From contig JAEXOY010000006.1 of assembly GCA_023439045.1 (NCBI GenBank), positions 62,001 through 126,000 on the forward strand: 64,000 bases of DNA, written 5' to 3'. The DNA is from Bacillota bacterium (GTDB lineage Bacteria > Bacillota > Clostridia > Acetivibrionales > DSM-1351). Below, in pieces: positions 8,307-16,206 of this stretch. The notes beneath the pieces are model-generated. The model was not told the origin of the DNA. It saw only the letters and a list, made by a program, of their open reading frames with translations, and made no database searches. Each line of letters opens with the position of its first letter. Position 1 is the stretch's first letter. The translations under genes were made by a program, and so were the position numbers.

Positions 8307-9932
8307 ATGAAAATATTAGTTGGAAGTGCGTGGCCGTATGCTAATGGCTCGTTACACATTGGGCATCTTGCAGCATTACTACCTGCTGATGTCATTGCTC
8401 GTTATCATAGATTAAAAGGTGACGATGTATATTTTGTATCTGGGAGTGATTGCTTTGGTACTCCTGTTGCAATAAGAGCAAAGCAGGAGAACAAGAACCC
8501 CTCAGAAATCAGTGATTTATATCACAACGAATTTTGTGAATGCTTTAAAAGAATAGGCTTTACTTATGACCTATATGGCAAAACATCAGATGAAGCACAT
8601 CAAACATTTGTCCAAAACTTTCACAAAAAGATGTATGAAAGTCCATATATTTATGAGAATACAGTTCCTCAAGCATTTTGCGAGTGCTGTAGAACATTTC
8701 TTGCTGATCGCTTTGTAAATGGAACATGCCCATCTTGCGGAGAGAAAGCAAGGGGTGACCAGTGTGATGCATGCGGTAAAATATTAGATCCTGAAAGCCT
8801 TGTAAATCCTACATGTTCTATATGTGGTTCAGCCCCTTGTTTTAAAGAGAGTAAGCATTTATTTATTGCTATTTCTAAGTACGAGAAAGAATTGAATTCA
8901 CTTTTACAAGACCATCCTCACTGGCGAAAAAATGCTATTTCTTTTACCAAAAGATATATTAATGAGGGATTACGTGATAGAGCAATTACTCGTGATATTT
9001 GTTGGGGAATTGATGTTCCCAAAGAGGGATATGAGGATAAGAAAATATATATATGGGCCGAGAATGTTTTGGGATATGTTTCTCAGAGTTATGAGGTTTG
9101 CAAGAAGCGAGGTACTGATTTTTCAGAACTATGGGGCGATGATGCAAAGCATTATTATGTTCACGGCAAGGACAATATACCCTTTCACACAATAATACTA
9201 CCATCTTTATTATTGGCAAATGGAGATGAATGGCACCTTCCAGATCAAATTGTTTCCAGTGAATATTTGACACTAGAAGGGAAGAAGATTTCAACCAGCA
9301 ACAATTGGGCTATATGGCTTAAGGATATTTTATACCGTTATAATCCTGATTCGCTAAGATATTTCATTATATCAAATGGTCCTGAAAGACGAGATTCAGA
9401 TTTTTCATGGAGAGAATACTATAGCAATCACAATAATGAGTTGCTAGGGGCATATGGAAATTTTATAAATAGAAATCTTGCTTTTGTTGAGAAGTATTTC
9501 GGAGGTGTTGTGCCTAATGGAAGCATTAATAAGGAAATAGAAGAGAAAATTATTTCTACCTTTACGAGTGTTGGCGAAAACATAGAAAAGGCAAATTTGC
9601 GTGATGCATTAGAAGAGATTTTTGAGCTAGTTCGCTTCGGCAATAGGTATTTTGATGCTTATAAGCCTTGGATTACGCGCGATACAAATATTAATGCTTG
9701 TGAGAATACTATTTTTAACTGCGTACAGTTGGTAGCGAACTTAGCCACTTTGTTACTTCCTTTTTTACCTTTTTCATCTGAAAAGGTGTGTACATGGCTA
9801 GCACTAGAACAAGAATGGGAACCTCAATTTGTCAGGAGCGGGTACATTATACCAACTCGGGAAATATTATTTGAGCGATTGGATAAAAAAATTATTGATG
9901 AAGAATTTTGTAGATTAGTCAAAAAGGATTAA
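8307..9932 (+). CDS. metG: Methionyl-tRNA synthetase (compact form, four CxxC pairs)
   Basis: The 541-residue class Ia enzyme charges tRNA-Met. The HIGH motif is at residues 17-20, and the KMSKS equivalent is KISTS at about 327-331. The inserted zinc module has cysteine pairs at about 125/128, 141/144, 153/156 and 170/173, as in the E. coli-type two-knuckle group. It lacks the C-terminal OB-fold dimerisation domain common in clostridial MetRS, and ends soon after the anticodon-binding helices. Its T-box leader and position among resistance-type genes suggest an extra, inducible synthetase rather than the housekeeping copy. The last 10 bases, including the stop, are tandemly duplicated. Confidence 0.93.
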   Translation: MKILVGSAWPYANGSLHIGHLAALLPADVIARYHRLKGDDVYFVSGSDCFGTPVAIRAKQENKNPSEISDLYHNEFCECFKRIGFTYDLYGKTSDEAHQTFVQNFHKKMYESPYIYENTVPQAFCECCRTFLADRFVNGTCPSCGEKARGDQCDACGKILDPESLVNPTCSICGSAPCFKESKHLFIAISKYEKELNSLLQDHPHWRKNAISFTKRYINEGLRDRAITRDICWGIDVPKEGYEDKKIYIWAENVLGYVSQSYEVCKKRGTDFSELWGDDAKHYYVHGKDNIPFHTIILPSLLLANGDEWHLPDQIVSSEYLTLEGKKISTSNNWAIWLKDILYRYNPDSLRYFIISNGPERRDSDFSWREYYSNHNNELLGAYGNFINRNLAFVEKYFGGVVPNGSINKEIEEKIISTFTSVGENIEKANLRDALEEIFELVRFGNRYFDAYKPWITRDTNINACENTIFNCVQLVANLATLLLPFLPFSSEKVCTWLALEQEWEPQFVRSGYIIPTREILFERLDKKIIDEEFCRLVKKD

Positions 9933-9996
9933 AAAGGATTAAGAACAATAGGTTTAGGTGCAATAGAATTCAGTCAAAATGCTAGTTTTTACAATT

Positions 9997-10030
9997 GTCC
10001 CCTATTTTAAATAGGGGGCTTTTGTTTTAT
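9997..10030 (+). terminator. Rho-independent terminator after metG (module A)
   Basis: TCCCCTATT pairs with AATAGGGGG around a short loop, followed by a T-rich run. Its stem sequence is nearly the same as the terminators at 11246 and 24011, which belong to the same recurrent intergenic module. Confidence 0.85.
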
Positions 10031-10090
10031 TAGAATATATACTTTTAACGTATAATCTTTTATAACTTTTAATGGAAATGTCTATATTGT

Positions 10091-10119
10091 TTGGAATATA
10101 CATACTTATAATGTATAAT
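10091..10119 (+). promoter_or_regulatory. Promoter of intergenic module A
   Basis: TTGGAA at 10091-10096 and TATAAT at 10114-10119 are 17 bases apart. This promoter, its spacer (ATATACATACTTATAATG) and the terminator 70 bases upstream closely resemble modules B (11240-11386) and C (24006-24132). What now follows is the dead lipoprotein tail, then the HAD gene 363 bases on, so the promoter probably once served the lost lipoprotein. Confidence 0.65.
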
Positions 10120-10175
10120 AGCGTTAATAACTTTAAAGTAGTGACAGTCACCTTAACAAAAGTACTTATATCTAT

Positions 10176-10327
10176 ATCAAGCAGCCAAATCAAGTTCAAA
10201 ATGCAAGTAAAGAAAATAAAATACCTTAACTGATATGAATCAAGATAGTCAATTATCTATTAAGACGAAAAAACTCTAGTGGAAATATACCAGGACGAAC
10301 AAAAACAAACACTTTAATTAAAGTAAA
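10176..10327 (+). pseudogene. Decayed second copy of the lipoprotein 3' end
   Basis: This stretch aligns along its length with bases about 5889-6045, the end of the small lipoprotein gene. Runs such as ATCAAGCAGC, AAATCAAGTTCAA, GACGAAAAAA and CTCTAGTG are shared, but single-base insertions and small deletions break the frame. It is the recognisable remainder of a duplicate. The 150 bases between it and the HAD gene are AT-rich and hold nothing else I recognise. Confidence 0.75.
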
Positions 10328-10481
10328 ATTAAAATTTAGTATAAAGTTCTGCATACAAGCATATATTTAGAAGCTTATTATTTATTTAACTGTGTCATTT
10401 GATATTAGGATGCATATAATATTGTGCATTTGTTGTTGTAAATCAGGCATTTTTATAGAGAGTAATTAAGGAGGTAGTCCA

Positions 10482-11192
10482 GTGCTTCAAAATATAGATA
10501 CAATACTTTTCGATTCTGGTGGAGTTCTAAATAAACCTACAAAAGGAGACTGGTTTATTAGCAGAAGTTTTTTTAAGCACGTAAATAAGTATAGATATGG
10601 TTCAATTCCAAAAAGAAGAATAAACAAGGCATTTGTAAAAGCTAATGTATACATTAATTCAGTTAAATTTATCAAAACAATTGACGATGAAAGAAAAGAG
10701 TTTTATAAGTTTTTCGAAATTTTTTCAATAGAGCTACCTGAACTACGATTAACCAAAGAACAAGTTAATAGTCTTGCAGATTCATTAGTGTTTGACCCTC
10801 AAAAATACGAATTTTACAATGATGTTTTCGAGGTAATTCCGAGACTCAAAGAAAGGTATAACCTTGCTGTTGTAGAGGATGCTTGGCCATCACTAATATA
10901 TGTGTTTGAGCAGGCAAAAATAAAGTCTTTTTTTAATAAGTTTTTTTTGTCATCAATGGTTGGTTATACAAAACCTAATGAAATTATGTTTAGTACAGCT
11001 CTTAAAGAAATGAATACAAAACCAGAAAATACACTTTTTATAGATGATAATTATTTGAATTGTTTAGCTGCGCAAAAATTAGGGATTAAAACTATATTAA
11101 TATGTAGGGATAAAAAGCTTTGGATTTATGAAAAGATCCGCAGCATTGGCAAAGGTTACAAGGTTATTAGTTCATTAAGAGTTTTTGTTTAA
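10482..11192 (+). CDS. HAD-superfamily hydrolase
   Basis: The start is a GTG with AAGGAGG eight bases ahead. The 236-residue product has the HAD nucleophile region FDSGGV (Asp followed by Gly at the usual second-Asp place, as in the YihX-like group). It also has the motif III region GYTKPNEIMF and the acidic motif IV pair FIDDN before the Gly-rich LAAQKLGIKTIL segment. It is probably a sugar-phosphate or nucleotide-type phosphatase; the substrate is unknown. It is flanked on both sides by the recurrent terminator-promoter modules, so it forms a self-contained cassette. Confidence 0.82.
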   Translation: MLQNIDTILFDSGGVLNKPTKGDWFISRSFFKHVNKYRYGSIPKRRINKAFVKANVYINSVKFIKTIDDERKEFYKFFEIFSIELPELRLTKEQVNSLADSLVFDPQKYEFYNDVFEVIPRLKERYNLAVVEDAWPSLIYVFEQAKIKSFFNKFFLSSMVGYTKPNEIMFSTALKEMNTKPENTLFIDDNYLNCLAAQKLGIKTILICRDKKLWIYEKIRSIGKGYKVISSLRVFV

Positions 11193-11245
11193 TATAGAAG
11201 GTATGAATCTAGTTTATATAATAAAAAGAATTTAGTTTTATACTT

Positions 11246-11277
11246 GTCCCTTATTATTAAGTAAGGGGCTTTTTTTA
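11246..11277 (+). terminator. Rho-independent terminator after the HAD gene (module B)
   Basis: GTCCCTTATT pairs with AGTAAGGGGC around a short loop, followed by seven T. It is homologous to the terminators at 9997 and 24011. Confidence 0.85.
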
Positions 11278-11341
11278 TTTGAGTTTGTGTACTTTTAATA
11301 TGAATCACGTTGATAGCTTTTAGTGGATATACCTATATTAT

Positions 11342-11370
11342 TTGGAATTTATATGCTTTTAATATATAAT
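11342..11370 (+). promoter_or_regulatory. Promoter of intergenic module B
   Basis: TTGGAA at 11342-11347 and TATAAT at 11365-11370 are spaced by 17 bases, 86 bases before the acetyltransferase start at 11456. The box, spacer and downstream AGCATTAACA follow the same pattern as module A. Confidence 0.7.
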
Positions 11371-11455
11371 AGCATTAACAACATTTAATTTAGATGACAA
11401 GAAAAGTTTAAGGCAATTAAATTACATAATGATTAGCTAAATATTTAGGAGACAT

Positions 11456-12364
11456 ATGATCAAAATAGATAACTATATTTTAAAAGAATATAAAAATGTT
11501 ACAAAAGATGATTGTCCAAGTTTTTCAGGAATATTAGCAGGCGAATGTAAGGGAGATGCATGGGTTGATAATACTGAAAACCCACAAATAGCAATTGCAT
11601 ATTCACATGCAGTTGGTAGCTTTGCTTTTTTGGGAAGCATAAATAATGAAACTATAAATACTATGTTGAGAGATTTTCTCAATAATTATTTATTTGATTC
11701 TTTAAAAGAAAAAGGAGTTAATAATTTTGAATACTCCATTGAAAATGATGGCTTAAAGCCATATATTCAAAAAATGTTTGAAGAAAAGATAGTTCAAAGT
11801 GAGAAGGAGTATTCATTCAGATATAGAGACAACTATAATAGCTCAGAATATCCATCGCCAGATAATACTAATTTTGGGTATTCAATATCAGGAATTAATA
11901 ATATACAGAATCCATCGCCACATAACTATATAATACATAATTCATTACCAGACAATTATATAATGCAAAGGATAGATAATGAGTTTTGGTCAAAAGTTCT
12001 TAATGGAGATTATACAAACCAATCATTTTTAACACAAAGACTATTAGAATCATGGGGAAGCATTGAAAACTTTTGCGAAAAAAGTGTAGGCTTCTGTATT
12101 ACATATTTAGATTGTATAGCTTCTGTGATTTTGGGAACGGCAAGATTTAATAATATAGTACCTATAGATATTGAAACAAAAGATGAGTTTAAAAAAATGG
12201 GTTTAGGATATTCTTTGACTATTGAATTTGTTAATGAATGTACCAAAAAAGGATTAATTGCTCAATGGGATTGTGTAGAGTCAAATCCTATATCTTATAA
12301 ATTAGCGGAGAAGGCTGGATTTGAATTATTTAAGGTAAATAGGGTTTTTTGGTTTGAAATCTAG
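11456..12364 (+). CDS. GNAT-like acetyltransferase, long form with internal repeat segment
   Basis: This 302-residue protein has an N-terminal half typical of the long GNAT_acetyltran group (SGILAGECKGDAWVDN, QIAIAYSHAVGSFAFLG). Its C-terminal GNAT core includes MGLGYSLTIEFVNECTKKGL and ends WDCVESNPISYKLAEKAGF. Residues about 130-165 carry three short variants of a Pro-Asp/His-Asn motif (YPSPDN, NPSPHN, SLPDNY), which look like an inserted repeat. AGGAG precedes the ATG. The next gene encodes a shorter paralogue, so the pair arose by duplication and then diverged. Confidence 0.78.
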   Translation: MIKIDNYILKEYKNVTKDDCPSFSGILAGECKGDAWVDNTENPQIAIAYSHAVGSFAFLGSINNETINTMLRDFLNNYLFDSLKEKGVNNFEYSIENDGLKPYIQKMFEEKIVQSEKEYSFRYRDNYNSSEYPSPDNTNFGYSISGINNIQNPSPHNYIIHNSLPDNYIMQRIDNEFWSKVLNGDYTNQSFLTQRLLESWGSIENFCEKSVGFCITYLDCIASVILGTARFNNIVPIDIETKDEFKKMGLGYSLTIEFVNECTKKGLIAQWDCVESNPISYKLAEKAGFELFKVNRVFWFEI

Positions 12365-12432
12365 CTTGTTAAGAGTGTTGTTGAAACAAATAACATTAAT
12401 AAATAAAAGTATTTAGTAGAGAAGGTATCATC

Positions 12433-13233
12433 ATGGTAGTTAAATTAGTTCAAAAGGATTATATCAGAATAGAAAATTTCTTTAATGAAAATACATACCA
12501 AATCCCAGCACTCGCAGTATTAAATGGAAAGTTTCCCGGGAGGGTATTTGTAGATAATAATGAGAAGCCAGAGATTGCACTAGTTTGGGATATATCTAGG
12601 TGGGCATATATTTCGTGTAAAGAACTGTTGCCAAGACATAAAAGCTTTATCACTGAGGTTTTTAATAGCGAGATTTTACCTGTATTAAAGATGTTAGGAG
12701 AACAAAGATTTGAGGTCTATGCAGATAATGATACTAGTTGGGATTGCATTCTAAATGAAGCCTTAAATGAGTATAAACTAGATAGGCATTATAAGAATAC
12801 ATTTGTTTTGAATAAAGAAAAGTTTTTAGAATTTACTTCTAATCTCAAAGTCCCACAAGATATAGAAATTTGCGAAATAAACTTTCCTATTATTCCAGAT
12901 GAATTTAGTAAATATGTTGAAAAAGATTGGTCAAATAAAGCAGTCTTTGGCATGATGATAAAGAAAAATAAGAATATAATATCTCAATGCGTAAACAATG
13001 GATTTATATATAATAATTATTATTTTATAGATCTTGATACTTTTAACTTTACTGAAAGAAATAATGGATATGGAACATTAATTTCTTATAAACTAATTTG
13101 CAAAGAGTTAACAAAAGGTTTATCACCATTATGGGAGACCACTACTAATAACATATCATCTCAAAGGGTTGCGTATAAATTAGGTTTTGAAAAAGTATGT
13201 GAATATCCTGTATATTCTATTTCCGGCTACTAA
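12433..13233 (+). CDS. GNAT-like acetyltransferase, paralogue of the preceding gene
   Basis: This 266-residue protein has the same layout as the protein encoded just upstream: an N-terminal FPGRVFVDNNEKPEIALVWD segment and a C-terminal NGYGTLISYKLICKELTKGL acetyl-CoA region, then SSQRVAYKLGFEKV. It lacks the Pro-rich repeat insertion. The substrate is unknown. The gene lies 68 bases after its paralogue, without a visible terminator, so both may be read together. Confidence 0.75.
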   Translation: MVVKLVQKDYIRIENFFNENTYQIPALAVLNGKFPGRVFVDNNEKPEIALVWDISRWAYISCKELLPRHKSFITEVFNSEILPVLKMLGEQRFEVYADNDTSWDCILNEALNEYKLDRHYKNTFVLNKEKFLEFTSNLKVPQDIEICEINFPIIPDEFSKYVEKDWSNKAVFGMMIKKNKNIISQCVNNGFIYNNYYFIDLDTFNFTERNNGYGTLISYKLICKELTKGLSPLWETTTNNISSQRVAYKLGFEKVCEYPVYSISGY

Positions 13234-13261
13234 GATTGTTTTAAACTGCATATTTGTTGGA

Positions 13262-13339
13262 AATGAAATTAAACGTTTTTTGGTGGGAATTAAACTAAAT
13301 GGTTTTTGGTGGAAATTAAGTTAAATTGTTTATGGTGGA
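13262..13339 (+). repeat. Three tandem copies of a 26-base unit
   Basis: The unit AATTAAACTAAATGGTTTTT plus GGTGGA occurs at 13288-13313 and 13314-13339, with a diverged first copy at 13262-13287. The array ends 14 bases before the hydrolase start codon, so it makes up most of that gene's upstream region, and its last copy touches the ribosome binding site. Confidence 0.75.
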
Positions 13340-13353
13340 AATAGGAGAAATAC

Positions 13354-14313
13354 ATGAAAATAATAATTAAAAGAATTGGGATTATATTAGCTTTTGTACT
13401 TATAATATGTGCAATTTTACTTATCATAAGCTATGTCAATCATAGAATACAGTTAGCAAAGGAAGATGTGCTATTTAAGCCAATAGGTAAACAGGTTAAC
13501 GTAAACGGACATATGATGAACGTATATAGTGAGGGAGAAGGTAATAAAACTCTTGTATTTATGTCTGGAGGGGGTACTTGTTCTCCTTTACTTGACTTTA
13601 AGTCTCTTTATTCACAATTAAGTGATGCGTACAGAATCGTGGTTGTAGAAAAAGCAGGCTATGGTTTTAGCGAGATTACTGATAGTAGTAGAGATATTGA
13701 TACAGTGCTTTCTGATACACGTCAGGCGCTTAAGCTTGCCGGAATTGAAGGTCCATATGTTTTATGCCCACACTCAATGTCTGGCATCGAAGCGTTATAT
13801 TGGGCTCAGCAGTATCCTGATGAGGTAACAGCTATTATTGGCTTGGATATGGCTGTTCCGAAAACCTATGAGAATTACCCGATCAATATGCCTATTATAA
13901 GATTGAGTGCATTTGCTGCAAATACCGGTGTTACACGGTGGTTATCGAGTGCTGAGCAAAGCGATGCAATAAAACATGGCACCCTGACAGAAAGTGAAAA
14001 AGAATTATATAAAATCATTTTTTATAGACGAACATGCACTACGGACATGATTAACGAGGTACAGCAAATTAAAACAAGTGCAAAAAAAGTTGCTAATGGA
14101 GACATACCAAATGTTCCAATATTATTATTTTCTTCTAACGGAGAGGGAACTGGGTGGAATAAAACACAATGGAAAGCTTTTCAATCAGAGTTTGCAAGTA
14201 ATTGTAAGAATGGGTCTCTATTAGAATTGGACTGTTCACATTATGTACATGACATAGAATATATAAAAATAGCTAATGAAATGAGGACATTTTTAAGGAA
14301 TTTATTAGATTGA
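13354..14313 (+). CDS. Membrane-anchored alpha/beta hydrolase
   Basis: The 319-residue protein begins with a membrane segment (residues about 7-27) and then an alpha/beta-hydrolase fold. It shows the oxyanion strand LVFMSGGGT (68-75), nucleophile Ser141 in PHSMSGIEA (a GxSxG variant with His before Ser and Ser before Gly) and likely catalytic His296 or His299 near the C-terminus (CSHYVHDIE). The active site is predicted outside the cell. AGGAG precedes the ATG. The substrate is unknown; an ester or amide hydrolase role fits the detoxification context. Confidence 0.82.
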   Translation: MKIIIKRIGIILAFVLIICAILLIISYVNHRIQLAKEDVLFKPIGKQVNVNGHMMNVYSEGEGNKTLVFMSGGGTCSPLLDFKSLYSQLSDAYRIVVVEKAGYGFSEITDSSRDIDTVLSDTRQALKLAGIEGPYVLCPHSMSGIEALYWAQQYPDEVTAIIGLDMAVPKTYENYPINMPIIRLSAFAANTGVTRWLSSAEQSDAIKHGTLTESEKELYKIIFYRRTCTTDMINEVQQIKTSAKKVANGDIPNVPILLFSSNGEGTGWNKTQWKAFQSEFASNCKNGSLLELDCSHYVHDIEYIKIANEMRTFLRNLLD

Positions 14314-14403
14314 AAGAGTATTTTATAAGTTTTTCATATAAGATTACTTAAGTTTTCAATAGTAAATATCAGTTTATTTATACAAGGATAAAGGTGAAAT
14401 GAT

Positions 14404-14775
14404 ATGAAAATAACATTTGGAGAAGTTTGTATTGAAACAAATGATGTTATCAAAGTGGCGAATTATTACAGGAAAATATTAGGTATTACTCCAGACCCAC
14501 ATTGCCAGAATGATTGCAATGATAATGTGCATCAATTTATTATTACTGAAGAAACTTCCCTAACTGTTTATAATGATGGAACAGAGAAGAATAACCAAAA
14601 TCAAAACATCAGTTTAGCCTTTACTGTAGATGATGTTGACCAAGAATATATCAGGTTATTGGATTTGGGAATACAAATAATTGATGCCCCCAAATTACAG
14701 CCATGGGGTGCAAAGAATATGCATTTTTGTGACCCAGACGGTAATCACATTTACTTTAGAAGCATACCCAAATGA
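14404..14775 (+). CDS. VOC-family (glyoxalase/bleomycin-resistance fold) protein
   Basis: This 123-residue protein has the paired beta-alpha-beta-beta-beta layout of the vicinal oxygen chelate family: EVCIETNDVIKVANYYRKILG at the start, the second half AFTVDDVDQEY, and the C-terminal FCDPDGNHIYFRSIPK strand that supplies a metal-binding or ligand residue. Such small proteins are lyases, dioxygenases or drug-binding resistance proteins. A fragment of its 3' end (the final GNHIYFRSIPK codons) is repeated at 15121-15162. Confidence 0.85.
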   Translation: MKITFGEVCIETNDVIKVANYYRKILGITPDPHCQNDCNDNVHQFIITEETSLTVYNDGTEKNNQNQNISLAFTVDDVDQEYIRLLDLGIQIIDAPKLQPWGAKNMHFCDPDGNHIYFRSIPK

Positions 14776-14888
14776 TTGAAATAACAGATTTATAATATTT
14801 ATTGGGAAATAATGGTCAAATAATGATAAAATAAATATGTTGTAATAACAGTAAGCTAATTATTTATGTATATAAGGGGGAAGTGATT

Positions 14889-15059
14889 TTGAGAGGAAAA
14901 TATACAATTTGGGTTATTATACTTTTAATTGAACTCTTTTACTTTTATCAGTTAGTCAACTCTGTTCATTCATCAGATGATATCTTTTTTATTATAACAA
15001 TAATAGTAGTAACCTTAGTAGTGGGTACTGTAGGAATATTTATAGATGATAGCAAATGA
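14889..15059 (+). CDS. Small two-helix membrane protein
   Basis: A TTG start eight bases after AAGGGGG opens 56 codons. Two hydrophobic segments (residues about 6-22 and 33-51) are joined by a short polar loop (NSVHSSDD), and the tail is acidic. It is short and uses a weak start codon, so its reality rests on the good ribosome binding site and hydrophobic pattern. I do not recognise the family. It lies between the VOC gene and the copied VOC 3' end. Confidence 0.55.
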   Translation: MRGKYTIWVIILLIELFYFYQLVNSVHSSDDIFFIITIIVVTLVVGTVGIFIDDSK

Positions 15060-15120
15060 TTTAAATTAGATTTTGGGGCTCCTAGAAATTAGTTATATGA
15101 CACATAATTACACAGTATTA

Positions 15121-15162
15121 CCTAACGGTAATCATATTTATTTTAGAAGCATACCAAAATAA
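15121..15162 (+). pseudogene. Duplicated 3' end of the VOC gene
   Basis: The bases encoding NGNHIYFRSIPK plus stop match the end of the VOC gene at 14734-14775 almost base for base, and similarity continues for some bases past the stop. Nothing of the rest of the gene is present. It marks a duplication that surrounds the small membrane protein gene. Confidence 0.75.
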
Positions 15163-15204
15163 TAGAACTGACACATTTAAATTAATTGTGAGGAAAATTA
15201 AAAG

Positions 15205-16026
15205 ATGTTCAAAATAGGAGAGTTTTCAAAAATAACACAAGTTTCTATTAGAATGTTAAGGTATTATGATGAACATAAACTGTTAGAACCATATTTTATT
15301 GATGAATCAAGTGGCTATAGATTGTATTCTGCACAACAGATTGATCAGTTGAATAGAATTATTCTGCTCAAAAATATGGGGTTTGGTGTCAAGGAGATAA
15401 AAGCTTTATTGGAGTCTTGGGATTCTGAAAATATAAGGCAGAACCTTTTAGATCAAATGGAGAAATCAGAAGAAAATATTAAGACAGAAATGATGAGATT
15501 GCAGCGTATGCGCTCTATGCTTTACGACTTGGACAATCAAGGTAAAAAGACAAATATTGAAATTACATTGAAGCCTTTACCTTCTCATCAGGTTATCTCT
15601 ATTAGAAAAGTTGTTCCAGACTACTATAGTGAGTCTTTGTTATGGAAGGAATTTGGACAAATTCTTAAGGATGTCAAAAATTTGGATAAGCTTCAGAGTT
15701 TGTCAATATATCATGATCTTGATGACAGGGAAAAAGATGTAGATATTGAAGTATGTATTGTTACTGATAATATTGCTATACATGTAGATAGCGACTCTGT
15801 AATCTATAGGCAGCTTCCGAAAGTAGAGATGGCAGCGTGCTTCATGATTTATGGTCCCTATGAGAATATAAACATTGCTTATAAGGAATTTGCATACTGG
15901 TTGGAGAAACATGAAGAATACCAAATGTACGGAGAAAACCGGCAAATATGTCACGTTTCAATGTGTAGTACAAATAATCCTGAAGAATTTATAACAGAGC
16001 TACAGATACCAATAATATACACTTAA
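15205..16026 (+). CDS. MerR-family transcriptional regulator with GyrI-like effector domain
   Basis: This 273-residue protein has an N-terminal MerR winged helix (IGEFSKITQVSIRMLRYYDE, about residues 3-70), a coiled-coil dimerisation helix (about 75-115) and a C-terminal GyrI/AraC-type ligand domain (about 125-273, with KEFGQILKDV and YGPYENINIAY). This domain order is that of multidrug-sensing BmrR-like activators. It probably senses a small hydrophobic compound. The gene has its own terminator; no divergent target gene is present. Confidence 0.9.
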   Translation: MFKIGEFSKITQVSIRMLRYYDEHKLLEPYFIDESSGYRLYSAQQIDQLNRIILLKNMGFGVKEIKALLESWDSENIRQNLLDQMEKSEENIKTEMMRLQRMRSMLYDLDNQGKKTNIEITLKPLPSHQVISIRKVVPDYYSESLLWKEFGQILKDVKNLDKLQSLSIYHDLDDREKDVDIEVCIVTDNIAIHVDSDSVIYRQLPKVEMAACFMIYGPYENINIAYKEFAYWLEKHEEYQMYGENRQICHVSMCSTNNPEEFITELQIPIIYT

Positions 16027-16035
16027 AAAAATAGG

Positions 16036-16057
16036 GAGCAGAAATGCTCTTTTTTTA
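16036..16057 (+). terminator. Rho-independent terminator after the MerR gene
   Basis: GAGCA and TGCTC form a short stem around a GAAA tetraloop, followed by eight T. Confidence 0.85.
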
Positions 16058-16206
16058 ATTGACTCTCACATGATGTCATGGTTTATAGTACCTGTATAAC
16101 AAATTCAATAATTTCAGTATTAAGCTTTAAGGAGATTAGTCTATATTATTTGATTTATTAAAAGTTAATAAAAGAAAAATTTATTAAAGTTAGGGGATTA
16201 ACCGTA

